NCBI RefSeq assembly: GCF_964355755.1
Contig: NC_092672.1
Span: forward strand, 23,122,501-23,186,500
Length of the DNA: 64,000 nucleotides
Source: Antedon mediterranea
Lineage: Eukaryota > Echinodermata > Crinoidea > Comatulida > Antedonidae
Direction: 5' to 3'
In this document: piece by piece, positions 44,877 to 56,339 of the stretch
How positions within the stretch are numbered: the first letter of the stretch is position 1
How the letters are laid out: every line of letters starts with the position of its first letter
The notes under the pieces: generated by a model
What the model saw: only the letters and a program-made list of their open reading frames with translations
What the model was told of the DNA's origin: nothing
Databases searched by the model: none
Position numbers and translations under genes: made by a program

Positions 44877-47138
44877 GAGATATCTTACCTTAAATCCACA
44901 GATTGTAGGTCACGTAAATATTCTCCCACAATAACTGGCATCAAACCAGAATTTTTAGAAAAGGGTAAAAATATATTGAGAATACATTGAAAATACATCA
45001 AACTTTATGTGACAAAACAATGTGATGTGCAATTTTATGGACATGATGATGTCATATCACTTCCATATTTGGGAACATCACTACCATAGTTGGGCACATC
45101 ACTACCATATTTGGACACATCACACATTTTTGTCAAACTAATTTGATAGTGTAGACAGAGCTTACAACTGCCATTTGAGCAGGCAAATACTGTTTTATTA
45201 CTATTTGTGTTATTTATTCTTAATTATTTTATAGTAATGTTAATTATCATCATGTGTCAGGAAACTGTAAAAGGGGATTTTGTGCTAAAACAATAACATC
45301 CAGAATTAAATAGTCAAAGATTTAAATGTTTCATTGGTATAGCTTATTGACCTGACTAAACTTTTAAACTTATCTTGTAAAGATAAAGTAAAATTTGGTG
45401 TTTTATGTATTAATCACTGCCGATGATTTAGAAAGGTTTAATAAGCTCTCTAAACAAACTTGCTAACAGTACATTTACTAAAGCCAAATTAGTAGAGTTA
45501 GAGTTACTGCATAAATACATATTTCATATTCTATTTTAATAAATGATATACAATCTTTTTTGTATTGTATTTTTGTTGTCTATTTTCTTTTAAATCTCAA
45601 CGCGAGTCACAAGTAAACTCATTATATAATGATAAGGTAAATTGGTTGGTTTCAACATAGGCAATTGACTATGGTACCAAAATAATAAATGTTTGTTATT
45701 ATTATGGTATCTCTGAATTTAGTAAATGACTTGGCTATTGACTTGCCTAATGCAAATGAGATCATTTGTAGAAATTAGACTTACAGAATTTGATTAATGG
45801 CCAATATCACCTTTATATGATTGACAGACTTACTAAACAGGACGAAAGGTATGGAGATTGGATCATTCACTGTATAACAGCAATTATATAAATCTCTACC
45901 ATATTTTTGACCCCTGGTCAATATCAAATTGACTAATGGTTGCCAAGGTATGGGACATATTTTTAGTATGGTATCATTGTGTCTATTTTGTATTAGAAAA
46001 CTTTTCGCTAATTTTTATTTTGTTTACTTGCATTTTTGTGGAAATACAATTTTTTTTAAAGAATAAAAAACCTGACATAGTTCATATTTTGACACACCAC
46101 CTGATTATGCAAATTATGTATTACATTCTCTTTAGGTTGGCATAGCTAAATAGTGTTTATCCTTAAAATTCAGGAAAGTGGCATAGCCTATTGTGTGCGG
46201 CCCATCAATAAACATCAGTGTGCCAAATGTGAGCATGTACCGTTCAGTGGTTTTGCTTTATACATTGATACCAACAATTATGAGCATGGAAAACTGCACT
46301 TACAGATATTTGTGTCCCTACCCCAAAATTGTCCAAAACTGTGGAACTGATTGGTATAATTAGAAATGCATTAAAATCCCACCTTAGGGATGAAAATATT
46401 AATGTTAACATCGATTTTTGTGTTCACTGGATATAGATGACGAAATATGTACGTAGTGTAGACCTCTCAGATCCCATGTACTGTATTTTGTTGCATGTAA
46501 CCCGTTTTTTTTTCACTACTTCAATGCTCAAACTTGTGGCCATGGCAAGAACTTAATCCCAAGATGATTCCTGATTTTTGTTAATCTTCCCCTGGCCAAC
46601 AGAATAGACCACTTTCATTAGTCTAGTGTGCAAGGCTATCAAAAACTTGATAGCCTTGGTCTGTGTACCTTCTTTAAAGTTGTCTTTTCTATAAATATAT
46701 TGGGTTGGATGGAACAACTCAGTAACCATGTACTTCATCGGAGTAAAAATCTAAATTTGTGAACTATGATCTAATCGGATGCTATAAAGGATATTACTTT
46801 TATAATTTACAGTCACTTTCTTTTTTATGTAAAAAAAATAGAATAAAAGAATACTAAAATCAAACATTGAAAAGTCATTTTGTAGTTTTAATCAGGTTAT
46901 TTAAAAAATAATGATTTAGCTTATAAAAAATAAAAAACAGTAAATCAAATAAAAACCCATTGAATTTCAGACAATGGGCTTCCAGTTTACTACTTTTTTT
47001 AAAATTTTATTAGGTTAAATAATTTTTCGTTTCCATAAATTTTTTTGTCAAACTAGTGTAACATTAAAAAATAAAAAAAATATGTGGGGATCATTTAAGC
47101 ATTTGACCTTTAACATTGTATCTACAGAAGAAAGCACA
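44877..47138 (+). other. Downstream region of the Roc gene
   Basis: No further exon found with confidence. A candidate polyadenylation signal AATAAA is at 45538-45543, about 660 bases after the stop. 46146-46258 repeats a block from the intron at 29326-29440. The rest is AT-rich without recognised features. Confidence 0.45.
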
Positions 47139-47769
47139 TAGTCTGAGAGATGGATCAATATAGTGCACATATTTTACCATTGGTCTTAATATGATTTTTG
47201 TGTGTGACATACTTTGGTACATCTGAAAACCCGATTCTTAAGTGTTGTGAGTGCTGGGTCTTGGGGTCAGAGGTCAATGACCTAGTTGCCATTTCTGGCA
47301 TTATTATGCTTTTTGGCATTATTTGGAGGCCCACGGCATCTGGCATAATGCCGCGGCATTATTTAGCCGTTTTTAGCATAATCTGGCATAATTTTGTGTT
47401 TTTTGAACAACCAAAAAAATAATATACCACAGAACAAAAATAAAATATTTTGTTAATACATATCACCTTACGCAATATCATATCGTACAAAACAGATCTG
47501 TTCGGGTTTTCCGTACAATAGTTCTTCCATCCTTTCGTTTCGGACTTAATCGGCTCTTCGGATAGGAAGGCTGCTCGAAAACTACCGTGTGTGCGATATA
47601 GGCAGCACAACAAATCCGAAGAGGCTACCTATTGGCCAATTATGTTGCTCTATTTCAGAGACCATGCAGGTTATTGGATCCCCAGATATAGAGACAATTG
47701 AACGAAAACACATTATGAAAGGGGTTTTGTTTTTTCAGTTCATAATTATAAGCGGCCACACCCCTACCC

Positions 47770-48570
47770 CAACCCTTAAAATGGCAATTTCCGGTAACTA
47801 GAAGCTCTAATTTTAAAAAGAATTTCTTCTAGAGATTTTGTTTTCCATATTTCAAATTATGTTCCATTGCATCGTCGTAGCAACCCTATATTTCCAAATG
47901 TTCTTCACCTCTCAGTGACCATGATGGGGCGAGGTCCTAGGGACTCTTGTACATTTTTATTTAAAATTAAGTGCAATTTCCGGCCATCTAGCAGCTCTAT
48001 TATTCCAATTTGTTTTACCTCAGCCCCAACCATGGTGGGGCTGAGGTCCTGGAAACACTTAATATATATTTTTATTTCCTATTTTAAATTATAATTGGCA
48101 CTTTCAAAACTATCATGGGCTAAGATCCTGGAGGTACTAATAAATTTATTTTATATTTGAAATTAAGTGCCATTTCCGGCCATTGAGCAGCTCTATTTTT
48201 TCAAATTTTCTTACCTCAGCCCCAACCATGAGGTCCTGGAGACACAATTAATATATATTTTGATTTCCTATTTTAAATTATAAGTGCCATTTTCGAACTA
48301 TGGTGGGCTAAGATCATGGAGACACGTCTATATATTTTTATTTCATATTTTAAATTAAGTGCCATTTCCGGCCATCGAGTAGCTGTATTTTTCCAAATTT
48401 TCTTATCAACCATGGTGGGGCTGAGGTCCTGGAGACACTCAAAATAATTTTTTTTATTTCCTATTTTAAATGATAATTTCCATTTTCTAATTATGGTGGC
48501 TATAAGATCCTTTAATTTTTTTAATTAAGTGCAAAGATCCCGGCCATCGAGCAGCTTTCATATTTCAGCT
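47770..48570. repeat. Diverged ~190-bp tandem repeat inside the nested element
   Basis: A block with 'aattaagtgccatttccggc', 'agcagctctat', 'ccccaaccatggtggggct' and 'gaggtcctgg' repeats about four to five times (near 47775, 47965, 48160, 48350, 48525), with small deletions. It is followed by a poly-T/poly-G run at about 48597-48630. Confidence 0.75.
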
Positions 48571-48783
48571 CAAAAATTATAAATTTCCATGGCTGTTTTT
48601 TTTTTTTTTTTAGGGTGGGGGGGGGGGGTCGGGGTTGGTGTTGGTGTCATTTGCATTTGCAATTACCATTTTCGCACCCCAGATATTTAGAATTATTAGT
48701 TATTACTCACAAAACTAAAAATATAAATTTTGTACGACATGGGGATACAATTTTAGGCCCTATTTTGTGTCAGTTGGGGTTTT

Positions 48784-48822
48784 ACCAAAGATAGTGTAGT
48801 AGACTACTACACTATCTTTGGT
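48784..48822. repeat. 39-bp perfect palindrome
   Basis: Two 19-base arms, ACCAAAGATAGTGTAGTAG and its exact complement, surround a single base. It could form a cruciform or a very stable hairpin in RNA. It lies inside the nested hAT-like element and may be a small fold-back insertion of its own. Confidence 0.9.
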
Positions 48823-49551
48823 TTTTACGTTTATTAGACATACAACCGTTGGTGGCGCTGTTTAGGGCCACATTTTGGGGATCTGGCATTATTTTTCCCA
48901 ATCTGGCATTATTTGAGACAGGATACGGCATAATTTAAATTTTATCGCTGGCAACGCTGTTTTTGACCCACATTTTACCAATATTTTTATTTGATGGCAC
49001 AGGACATGTTAACGTACATCAATTTCTTTGAAATTAGGCTCAAATTAAAGCTGATGAATTATACTAAACATTGATTTTCATTAAAAGTCATTTCAGTCAT
49101 TATTTTACAAAATATTTGTAAAATAAAGATTTTTTTTTCATTTTTTGGGTAAAATTTGATATTTTTATTTTTTTTAAATATCAATAGCTAAATAATATAT
49201 TCTTCAATATTTTTCGAGCAACTTTTAAAAACTGCTCCAGTCATATAGGAGTGGATGTAAAAAAAAAATGTTTAATTTGTGTTACATTGTGACCGTGTAT
49301 ACGTAAAATAACAATTTTCACTCATTTTTGGATAAAAATTGCAAAAAAATGCTATCTCGTGAACTACTTGTCGTACAACGATACATTTTGCATCAATTGA
49401 AAGCCAATGGTGATGTTTATATTCATTGTAATAGAAACTTTTATTATTAACCTACTATAAATGACTAAAAAATAAAAAAATGTATATCATTTTTAATATT
49501 AAATTCAAAATTTTGCTTTCAGAATTATGCACATACGGTTGATTTTAATTT

Positions 49552-49965
49552 CTAGTCTTCCATCTCATCCTCACTGTGCAAATCATCTTCATCCAATACC
49601 ATTTCAGGGCACCTACGTCCTTTATACCATTCAATTTCAAATATCTTCCCATCACCACTTAGTTTCCAACCTCTGTTATTTGGTTCAATCTCCATTGGAT
49701 TTGCCATTATGGCATTCTTCCATATTAGTGCGACATAATTTGTCCTCTCAATTTTTTGGCAAAGCACTGACTTGCAAGGTGGTAGGCATGTTGGATCAGA
49801 TGTCTTGATCGTCTCAAGCGGATTCTCTCCATCCTGTGGTGCATATATTTTATCAAATATTTCTAATCTTGCCTTGTTTACTTTCTTCAATTTTGGTCTA
49901 CTGTACATAGCACATACAAATTCTTCTAGAATATCTAAAGTGCTATCTCTAACATTTTCGGACAA
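49552..49965 (-). pseudogene. 3' end of the Academ-like transposase gene, cut off by a LINE
   Basis: Minus-strand frame of about 138 codons that continues the protein of 51685-55866 after the LINE insertion. The residues LSENVRDS follow directly, in the same frame, on the last transposon-encoded residues of the large ORF. The equivalent place in the palindromic relative (CNLGVSDVPS) confirms the join. The tail is acidic (DEDDLHSEDEMED), as in the relative (SDCSDVSDLED). By itself it is not expressed. Confidence 0.8.
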
Positions 49966-50042
49966 TCCATGACGTGCTCAGGATAAGACGTGTATAGCGA
50001 GCGCTCCTCATTTGACTACAATTTACACGGCGTGTATGCATC

Positions 50043-50648
50043 ATGGCCACCAAACCCAAGACTCGCTCTCGCCCAGCCGATATTGAAAGTGCTTGTTCCA
50101 ACCCTGTGGACTTTAACAATTTTGTACATGCTTCCCTAAAATCATTATTAGATGGGCAGGCAAAAATTAAAGAGGATTTGAACCAAGCTATTGGATTTAA
50201 CTCGGACAGAATCGCAGCACTCGAAGAAAACGATATTATCAAGGCTAACAAGATTGGTCAACTCGAACAAACGGTTGATAAACTATCATCTACGGTTGCG
50301 AAGCTCGAACTAGAGGCCAACAAATCCGAACGCTTCAGCCGACGTAACAACGTTCGAATTGTGGGACTTAAAGAAGAATCAGGTGAGGATTGTGTTGTCT
50401 TGGCCAGGAACATTCTAATAGATAACTTTGAATTTAGTGAAATACCAACGATAGAGCGTGCACATCGAGTCGGTCCTGTACTGCCGGTGAGGCCCCGACA
50501 CATCATAATTAAACTACTTAGTTATAACTCTAAAGTTCAAGTCATGAAACAGAAGAATATTGCCTTACAAGATAAACAGTTTTACGTGATATTTACAATT
50601 CGTCAGTATCTTTATCTTACTTTTTATATGCAGATGACACAACACTAA
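50043..50648 (+). CDS. LINE ORF1 protein, C-terminally altered by deletion
   Basis: 201-residue frame. About residues 1-60 are polar. A coiled coil (about 50-105) has LEENDIIKANKIGQLEQ and KLSSTVAKLELEANKSE. RRNNVRIVGL (about 100-110) begins an RRM-like fold, followed by IERAHRVG and RPRHIIIKLL, the pattern of L1-type ORF1p. The last ~22 residues (after ALQDKQFYV) are out-of-frame RT sequence created by the internal deletion. ORF1 binds element RNA in the retrotransposition particle. It may still be translatable, but the element has no ORF2 nuclease or RT core. Confidence 0.7.
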   Translation: MATKPKTRSRPADIESACSNPVDFNNFVHASLKSLLDGQAKIKEDLNQAIGFNSDRIAALEENDIIKANKIGQLEQTVDKLSSTVAKLELEANKSERFSRRNNVRIVGLKEESGEDCVVLARNILIDNFEFSEIPTIERAHRVGPVLPVRPRHIIIKLLSYNSKVQVMKQKNIALQDKQFYVIFTIRQYLYLTFYMQMTQH

Positions 50649-51454
50649 TCTGTAAAAATCGACACTTAGAGTCGTTATTTAACACTGTAAATACAAGTTT
50701 AATTAATGTATCCGAATGGTTTCTGGCAAACAGCCTTTCTGTAAATCTAAAAAAGTGCAGCTATGTTTTGTTTAGAAGTAGTACGATGCCGATTAAATTA
50801 GGTCCATTGCAAATTAAACTAAATGGTTCTGTTCTCCCCATGGTCAATCATGCAAAATTTTTGGGTGTATCCATTGATAGTCGTCTGACATGGAAACCCC
50901 ATGTTATTGAGACAGAAAACAAAATCTCAAAAAATATTGGTATAATTTGTAGACTGGCATCTTTTCTTCCACATCATATTCTCCGAACACTCTACTGCTC
51001 CCTTGTTTTGCCATATCTTTTATATTGCAATATCGTTTGGTGTAACACATTCCCATCTAATTTAAATAAACTTCAAATACTACAAAAGAAAATCATTCGA
51101 ATAATTTCGAATGTTTCACCTAGAACTAGTACAGATCCTCTATTTCGTTCTCTCAAATTATTAAAATTAACAGATATTAATATTTTCCAACAATGTTTAT
51201 TTATTTACAAAAGCCAAAATGCTCTTCTTCCATCTCATTTACGCGATATGTTTTCTCCCAATTATGAATTTCACGGCTATTCCACAAGAATCCTCAATAA
51301 CCTTCATATTCCTAAACATAAAAAGACTTTTTTTCAACATAATATTAGATTTACTGGACCCAAGATATGGAACTCACTTCCTAACAAAATTACAACTTCT
51401 GCAAACAAACATAGCTTCGTCTTTAACACTAAACAATATCTAATACAAAAGTAA
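50586..51454 (+). pseudogene. C-terminal remnant of LINE reverse transcriptase
   Basis: The reading frame covers YADDTTLIC (about 50627-50653), the RT motif C, then FLGVSIDSRLTWKPHV, LYCSLVLPYLLYCNIVW and LQILQKKIIRII, the conserved post-RT thumb region of CR1/Jockey-type elements. Near the end TGPKIWNSLP is also family-typical. It ends at TAA 51452-51454. The upstream RT domains and endonuclease are absent, so it cannot act. Confidence 0.8.
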
Positions 51455-51684
51455 ATTAATTAACTAGTTATATTCTAGGTATCAGTTTTTTATTGTTTTC
51501 ATATTCCGTTATGGTAATTACTTTATTCCTATATACCATTTACTATTATTTACTAATTTGATTTTAGTTACTTTTTGTTTTGTTCAGGCACTTTCAACAC
51601 AAGCTTTTGCTTTTTAGAAATTGTGCCTCCTTCATAATATTGTTTTATTCATGTTAAAGATGAGAAAAAAAAAATTGTATTGTT

Positions 51685-54600
51685 TTAACTATCTTTCTTC
51701 TCGTCATGAATTTTGTGTATTATATTATTTATTTTGTATATTATGAAGGAAATAAATGTTATTATGAAATGAAATGAAAAATTAAATGCCTCAGTAAATC
51801 GTCTTGATTCAACCATTAAACCATAGGGCCGTAGCTTTCCTTTCCGCAAAAATGCAGCAGTGTAGTCGCATCCAGTAAATGCGTGATACGCAGGTAAAGC
51901 AGAACAAACCGTTGGTCCTATGCTTGTTGCTATTTTGCTAACGTTAATGAATCTTTGTGAGTTTTTCGAAGATAGTCCAACATCCATTAAGATGGATACT
52001 TTTAGTGTGGAAGCAAAATACAAGAGCAATATGAAAACATCTGTGTCACTTGCTCGAACAACACAAGTAGATGGTCTTGGAATTTGCTCAGATACATATC
52101 TGGCATGAAACATGATGCGGGTATCTGCCTCTAAATGATCACAGGCAAGCTCCTGTACCAAATTTCGATGCATTTTTCCGTCAAAAACTTGATATCTGTA
52201 GCAATTCTTTCCAATAGCAAAGTAGAATATGTGATTATTCAGTACTTTAGCATAACTGTCATGTTGCCATTCATCTTTTAGAAATTCCAGTAAAGCATTC
52301 TTGAAATTGGATGACAGTAGAGAGTTCATGAAGTCAGTGGGTCGCTTTTGTTCGCCACCTTTAATGATAAATGCTCCTTCATTATCCCCACGTGAGGCCC
52401 TTTCCAGATCTTTAATACTTGGACTGATATCATATCGATCGCATATCAGATGTATTACAGGACATTTGAATGTACATGCTTTTTCCATAATCACTCTAGC
52501 TATTCCAGCGAATGAGAAAGGCAATGTTGGAAGTGTTCTAAAGAAGAACATGGCATCAATAAGGTATACATCAGCGCTCACCTGACCAATATATGGTTCA
52601 GATATTTTCTCCAATTTATCTATTAAGGCTGATTTCTTGGTTTTGTTCATTTTACCATCATAATGACACAGTGAAATTGGAACTGCTAGTAACGGATATT
52701 CAAGGAGAATTTGAAGATCAATATTTTGCTTTGTTGCCAAAAACAACAACCGTCCAAACAGATCTCTTGTACATCGTACTTCCTTAACTTTCAGATCTTT
52801 TGTTTTAACTTTCATTTTAACACTGTCATAGGCAAAGTTTTTGACTTTGTTTCGTTTGATAGGTTTCTGAAACCTTTCAGGACTTGTCTTACATTCACTG
52901 ATGAAACTGTCACTCCGTTCATTGCCTATTTTGTAAAATTTCAACATATCATTTGCTACAGTCGACGATGACGCTCTTCCAGTTTCAACACTGTACAGAT
53001 TGTTGTTGTTGCAACTCGGATCAAACGGGTTTAAGGTTACTTTAAAGCATTCTACAATCTTGTTTAGATCCGAATTGTCCCTTTTAATACGGTTAGTATT
53101 CAATTCTTGTGATACTTCATCTCTGTTTTTTAAACCAGCATACTCCATCAGACTACCAACTATGTTGGCACGAATCGGTCTTGTTAACATCCATCTTCGT
53201 CGTGTTGCCTCATTATTTGTAAAAGCTGCAATTCCAGTATGTCTGGAAGCAGCATCTTTGTTGACTGTTTGCTCTAGTGTTAAGTCAACTGGACTTCTGG
53301 AAAAGTGTTTTGAAGTTCGTCTAATAGAAATCGCCCCATTTTCCAGCATTTGTCTGACTTCCTCTGACATGTTGAGGAGGTTCATATGATAACGGACCAT
53401 CCATTTAGCATAATTAGGTCTATGGACAGCAAAAAAGACTGGATATATTATTCCTAGAGCATAAACAAACAATGAAACATCATTGGTTCTGATGGCTCTA
53501 TCAAACATAAGATAATTCTTAACAAGATCAACGTATCCTATCCAGTATTGGGCAGTGGCACCATGTCTTCCGTTTCTGGAATCCTCAGTATACTGCTCAT
53601 ATTTGTTCAGAATTCTGGTAAATTCTTGTGACTGTTCAATGTTTTCTAATGTATCAGTATTATCTTGTAGCTTTGCCAATTGTCTAGTTATTTTGTCGTG
53701 GATTTCGACATCCTCACTTTGAATGACAAACTGTCTTATGTGTAAAATCTCAACAGCAGCAGCAAACATTGGATGTATTCTCTTACATCTGTTAAAACAT
53801 TTCCCAGACAAAAAACCGTTCAGTGAACCTTCTGCTAGAACCTCACATGTAGACAGAATATGAGGACCACCGGATCCATCAAGGTAGTAGCCTAAACAAG
53901 CAAAGTAGGTCATTTCAATATGAAATGGTCCAAAGCACACAAATAAGTTATCAAATCTAGGAGCTTCAGTTGCTTGTATCTGCAGGGCTGGCTTAGCAAT
54001 GGCAAGGTCATAATGTACTACTATAATGTCTTGATTGCATTCTTTCGCAACCTGTTGAGATCGTTTCATAGTCTCCTTGACAACATCTAACCGAGTTGGT
54101 GGTAATGGTATGTTTTCCATGTAGTGGATCATTTGTGCTGGTAGATTATCTTCAGTAGTTAGGGAATTCCATCCTCGCCACATTGGTGTGTCTCTCAGAA
54201 ATGCACATGACAATATCCAAATTGTGTCTCTTCTACCACATGCCTTGACATTCCTTGGAGTATCCATTGATGTGTTGCTATATGAGAACTGTTTTACACT
54301 TGGTTTTACTCGCATTGGCTCAATATGTAGAGTTATTTCATCCAACTTCCTTTTCTTACTATGACCTGATGCTTGATCCAGTTTTCTTTTAGTTGAAGTT
54401 TTCTCTACAATAGTTGCACATTTATTTTGGTAGCAAATACCAACAGTGTCATGTAATGTCCCTTTTCCTGAGAGTGTCTGAACCAGTTCATCGTAATTAT
54501 CCCAAGCTATGCCCGTTGCTGCCGTGTTGGTCAGTATAGCACCATCTGGTGTAGTACGTTGTGTATCAATAACCTGATTTGCAAAGTCTGTTTCCATTTT

Positions 54601-55866
54601 TTCTGCGACATGATATCCAATTGAATGGCCAAAACGATTTAATATCTCAATAATCTTCCTACTACCAGTCATGCTTTTAATTCCAATCCCCATATACACT
54701 TGCTTCCAAGGTTTTACTACTCCTTTTGTTACAATATATATTACGTCATCACATGACGATTTCACACGTCGACTGATATCCTCAGAAACCTCCTTCTGCT
54801 TACCAGAGTAAAGTATTTCAAAGAATGTTTTAAGGATTTGTGGTGTCTCCACCTGATTATCACTAACACTGTCTATGGTTTCATTTGTAGACATATTTTT
54901 TAGGTTCATAACTGCAGCACGAAGCTGAAGTGCAGTCCCTATGAGATGAAATTCATCCTTGGAGGAATCAAAGAATATTGCTCTTTGTAGTGCCACATCT
55001 CTACTTATTCCCGATTTATAAACAACCAATCCTCTCGTTTTTTTAATTTCTTCGACGAGAATCTCCTGTCCAAACATAGATCCAACCTTATCCTTAAACC
55101 TAAAGGTGGAGCTATAAGGCATTTCCGCCATACTAATAGATTTAAAAAAACGTTTGTACTTTTCCCGTATTGATGTCAAGAACTCTGGTTGCTCAGAGTC
55201 CAGCACTAACGTCTGTATGTATTTCTTGATGTACTCTAATGCTTCTTGTGTCTTTTCTGAATCCATTTTCTTTCCTTCTTCGTTTTTAACTTTATTTGCC
55301 TGATTTATATATTGTCTTCTGCATGTGTTATGATATTTTACTTCCTTTGAATGGAATCCAATGTTTCCTATTTTGGCTTGCATAACAGAGTCACCTAATA
55401 TAACGGCAGCTTCTTTGATATTCTGCTCTGCTGTATCTAATTCACAGCTGGTAAGTCGGGTTTCTTTTCTTTTTTCTGTCTTTCTTTCATGGTCACAAAA
55501 TATACATACATTTCCAAAAACACCTGTTGGTTTAGAAGAATGATGGGATACATTTTTACGAAGGGTTTTTTCATGCCTTGTATTATCTGTCGAACTAGGT
55601 GTTTTACATTTTGATTTTGGTAAAGCGGTAAATGATTTATAGCACTTTATGTGGTAGCCATCTTTTTCGGTGTAAATGTCTGGAAGCTTTTTGCAGATTT
55701 CGATATATTTTGATAAATGGGCTTTTGGCTTTGACATGCGTTCAATTGACGCCTCTTTAATTTTCTTCCATGCACTATTATTCAATTTATGTACACCTTC
55801 AGACGTCGATGGGCCTGCATCTTCGGTTCTGGTACCAATGTGTATTACACATCGCAAATCGTCCAT
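51685..55866 (-). CDS. Academ-like transposase with XPG/FEN1-like nuclease (3'-truncated by LINE)
   Basis: This 1393-residue open frame starts at ATG 55866. Residues 1-195 hold two Cys/His modules: DGYHIKCYKSFT (69-80), then CIFC (121-124) with YHNTCRRQYI (178-187), probably zinc-binding DNA recognition. The middle has VVHYDLAIAKPA (615-626), FGPFHIEMTYF (645-655) and STCEVLAEGS (672-681); the D and E are candidates for an RNase H-like DDE site. LEQTVNKDAASRHTGI (864-879) is conserved in relatives. From about 1055 comes an XPG/PIN-like nuclease: YPLLAVPISL, LIDAMFF (D1104), CDRYDISPSIKDLER (1142-1156), HLEADTR (1244-1250), ASDTDV (1272-1277) and HAFTGCDYTAAF (1328-1339). The last ~31 residues are read from the LINE tail and are foreign. 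No stop or frameshift interrupts the rest. Confidence 0.82.
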   Translation of the reverse strand: MDDLRCVIHIGTRTEDAGPSTSEGVHKLNNSAWKKIKEASIERMSKPKAHLSKYIEICKKLPDIYTEKDGYHIKCYKSFTALPKSKCKTPSSTDNTRHEKTLRKNVSHHSSKPTGVFGNVCIFCDHERKTEKRKETRLTSCELDTAEQNIKEAAVILGDSVMQAKIGNIGFHSKEVKYHNTCRRQYINQANKVKNEEGKKMDSEKTQEALEYIKKYIQTLVLDSEQPEFLTSIREKYKRFFKSISMAEMPYSSTFRFKDKVGSMFGQEILVEEIKKTRGLVVYKSGISRDVALQRAIFFDSSKDEFHLIGTALQLRAAVMNLKNMSTNETIDSVSDNQVETPQILKTFFEILYSGKQKEVSEDISRRVKSSCDDVIYIVTKGVVKPWKQVYMGIGIKSMTGSRKIIEILNRFGHSIGYHVAEKMETDFANQVIDTQRTTPDGAILTNTAATGIAWDNYDELVQTLSGKGTLHDTVGICYQNKCATIVEKTSTKRKLDQASGHSKKRKLDEITLHIEPMRVKPSVKQFSYSNTSMDTPRNVKACGRRDTIWILSCAFLRDTPMWRGWNSLTTEDNLPAQMIHYMENIPLPPTRLDVVKETMKRSQQVAKECNQDIIVVHYDLAIAKPALQIQATEAPRFDNLFVCFGPFHIEMTYFACLGYYLDGSGGPHILSTCEVLAEGSLNGFLSGKCFNRCKRIHPMFAAAVEILHIRQFVIQSEDVEIHDKITRQLAKLQDNTDTLENIEQSQEFTRILNKYEQYTEDSRNGRHGATAQYWIGYVDLVKNYLMFDRAIRTNDVSLFVYALGIIYPVFFAVHRPNYAKWMVRYHMNLLNMSEEVRQMLENGAISIRRTSKHFSRSPVDLTLEQTVNKDAASRHTGIAAFTNNEATRRRWMLTRPIRANIVGSLMEYAGLKNRDEVSQELNTNRIKRDNSDLNKIVECFKVTLNPFDPSCNNNNLYSVETGRASSSTVANDMLKFYKIGNERSDSFISECKTSPERFQKPIKRNKVKNFAYDSVKMKVKTKDLKVKEVRCTRDLFGRLLFLATKQNIDLQILLEYPLLAVPISLCHYDGKMNKTKKSALIDKLEKISEPYIGQVSADVYLIDAMFFFRTLPTLPFSFAGIARVIMEKACTFKCPVIHLICDRYDISPSIKDLERASRGDNEGAFIIKGGEQKRPTDFMNSLLSSNFKNALLEFLKDEWQHDSYAKVLNNHIFYFAIGKNCYRYQVFDGKMHRNLVQELACDHLEADTRIMFHARYVSEQIPRPSTCVVRASDTDVFILLLYFASTLKVSILMDVGLSSKNSQRFINVSKIATSIGPTVCSALPAYHAFTGCDYTAAFLRKGKLRPYGLMVESRRFTEAFNFSFHFIITFISFIIYKINNIIHKIHDEKKDS

Positions 55867-56339
55867 TGTTGATCGTCATACCTTTAATTGCAACAACAGA
55901 TTCTAATTAAATGCTATTAACTAAAATATGCTGCCAATGAGAGTTACCCCTTACTATAAGATCACTTATGCTACACTAGATGAGTATGCCTATCATTGTG
56001 GAACATTTATAGTTAGCTAGGCCTTCATAGGCAGGCTTAGCTTGCCTTAGGACTAGGAGACCTATCCCTAGGCCTAGCCTAGTAACTTGAAAGTAACTAC
56101 TCCGTATAGCTGTATTAATAATATTAAAGGTATTCTAAAATTGCATGGTAAGTACCTATGGATAAAGTATGTTTATAATGAATATATAAAGCAAACAAAA
56201 TGTAAACTTACACTTCAATTCAATTTACAGAAGTTTAATGAACTACAAATACATGACATGCATGACAGAATAAAAACTTTCAACCAGTAAAAAAACTTAC
56301 AAGGTCAAAGGGTTATTCCATTATTTTGTAATGAGTATA
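55867..56339 (-). other. 5' leader of the Academ-like gene
   Basis: Between the ATG at 55866 and the right terminal repeat. It contains a 'taggcctag' tract at about 56020-56085 and no ORF of note; the promoter is not recognisable. Confidence 0.4.

Larger units (their letters stand above)
47282..48959. mobile_element. hAT-like non-autonomous element nested in the Academ left terminal repeat
   Basis: It interrupts the inverted repeat: the right copy reads 'aggtcaatgacatacttttt' where the left has 'aggtcaatgac', then this block, then 'tttttgaccc'. Its ends are CTAGTTGCCA and, complemented, CAGCGTTGCCA, similar to hAT termini. Subterminal motifs GGCATTATT/GGCATAAT recur at 47294-47390 and 48880-48935. 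No target duplication is discernible and there is no transposase ORF. Confidence 0.55.
49966..51780 (+). mobile_element. Internally deleted non-LTR retrotransposon
   Basis: It starts just upstream of an ORF1-like frame and ends with 'attatgaaatgaaatgaaaa', a short-repeat tail of the CR1/Jockey kind. It carries ORF1 (50043-50582) fused to the C-terminal part of RT (about 50586-51454). The apurinic endonuclease and RT core up to the catalytic YADD are missing. It inserted into the Academ transposase gene. No clear target duplication was seen. Confidence 0.8.
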
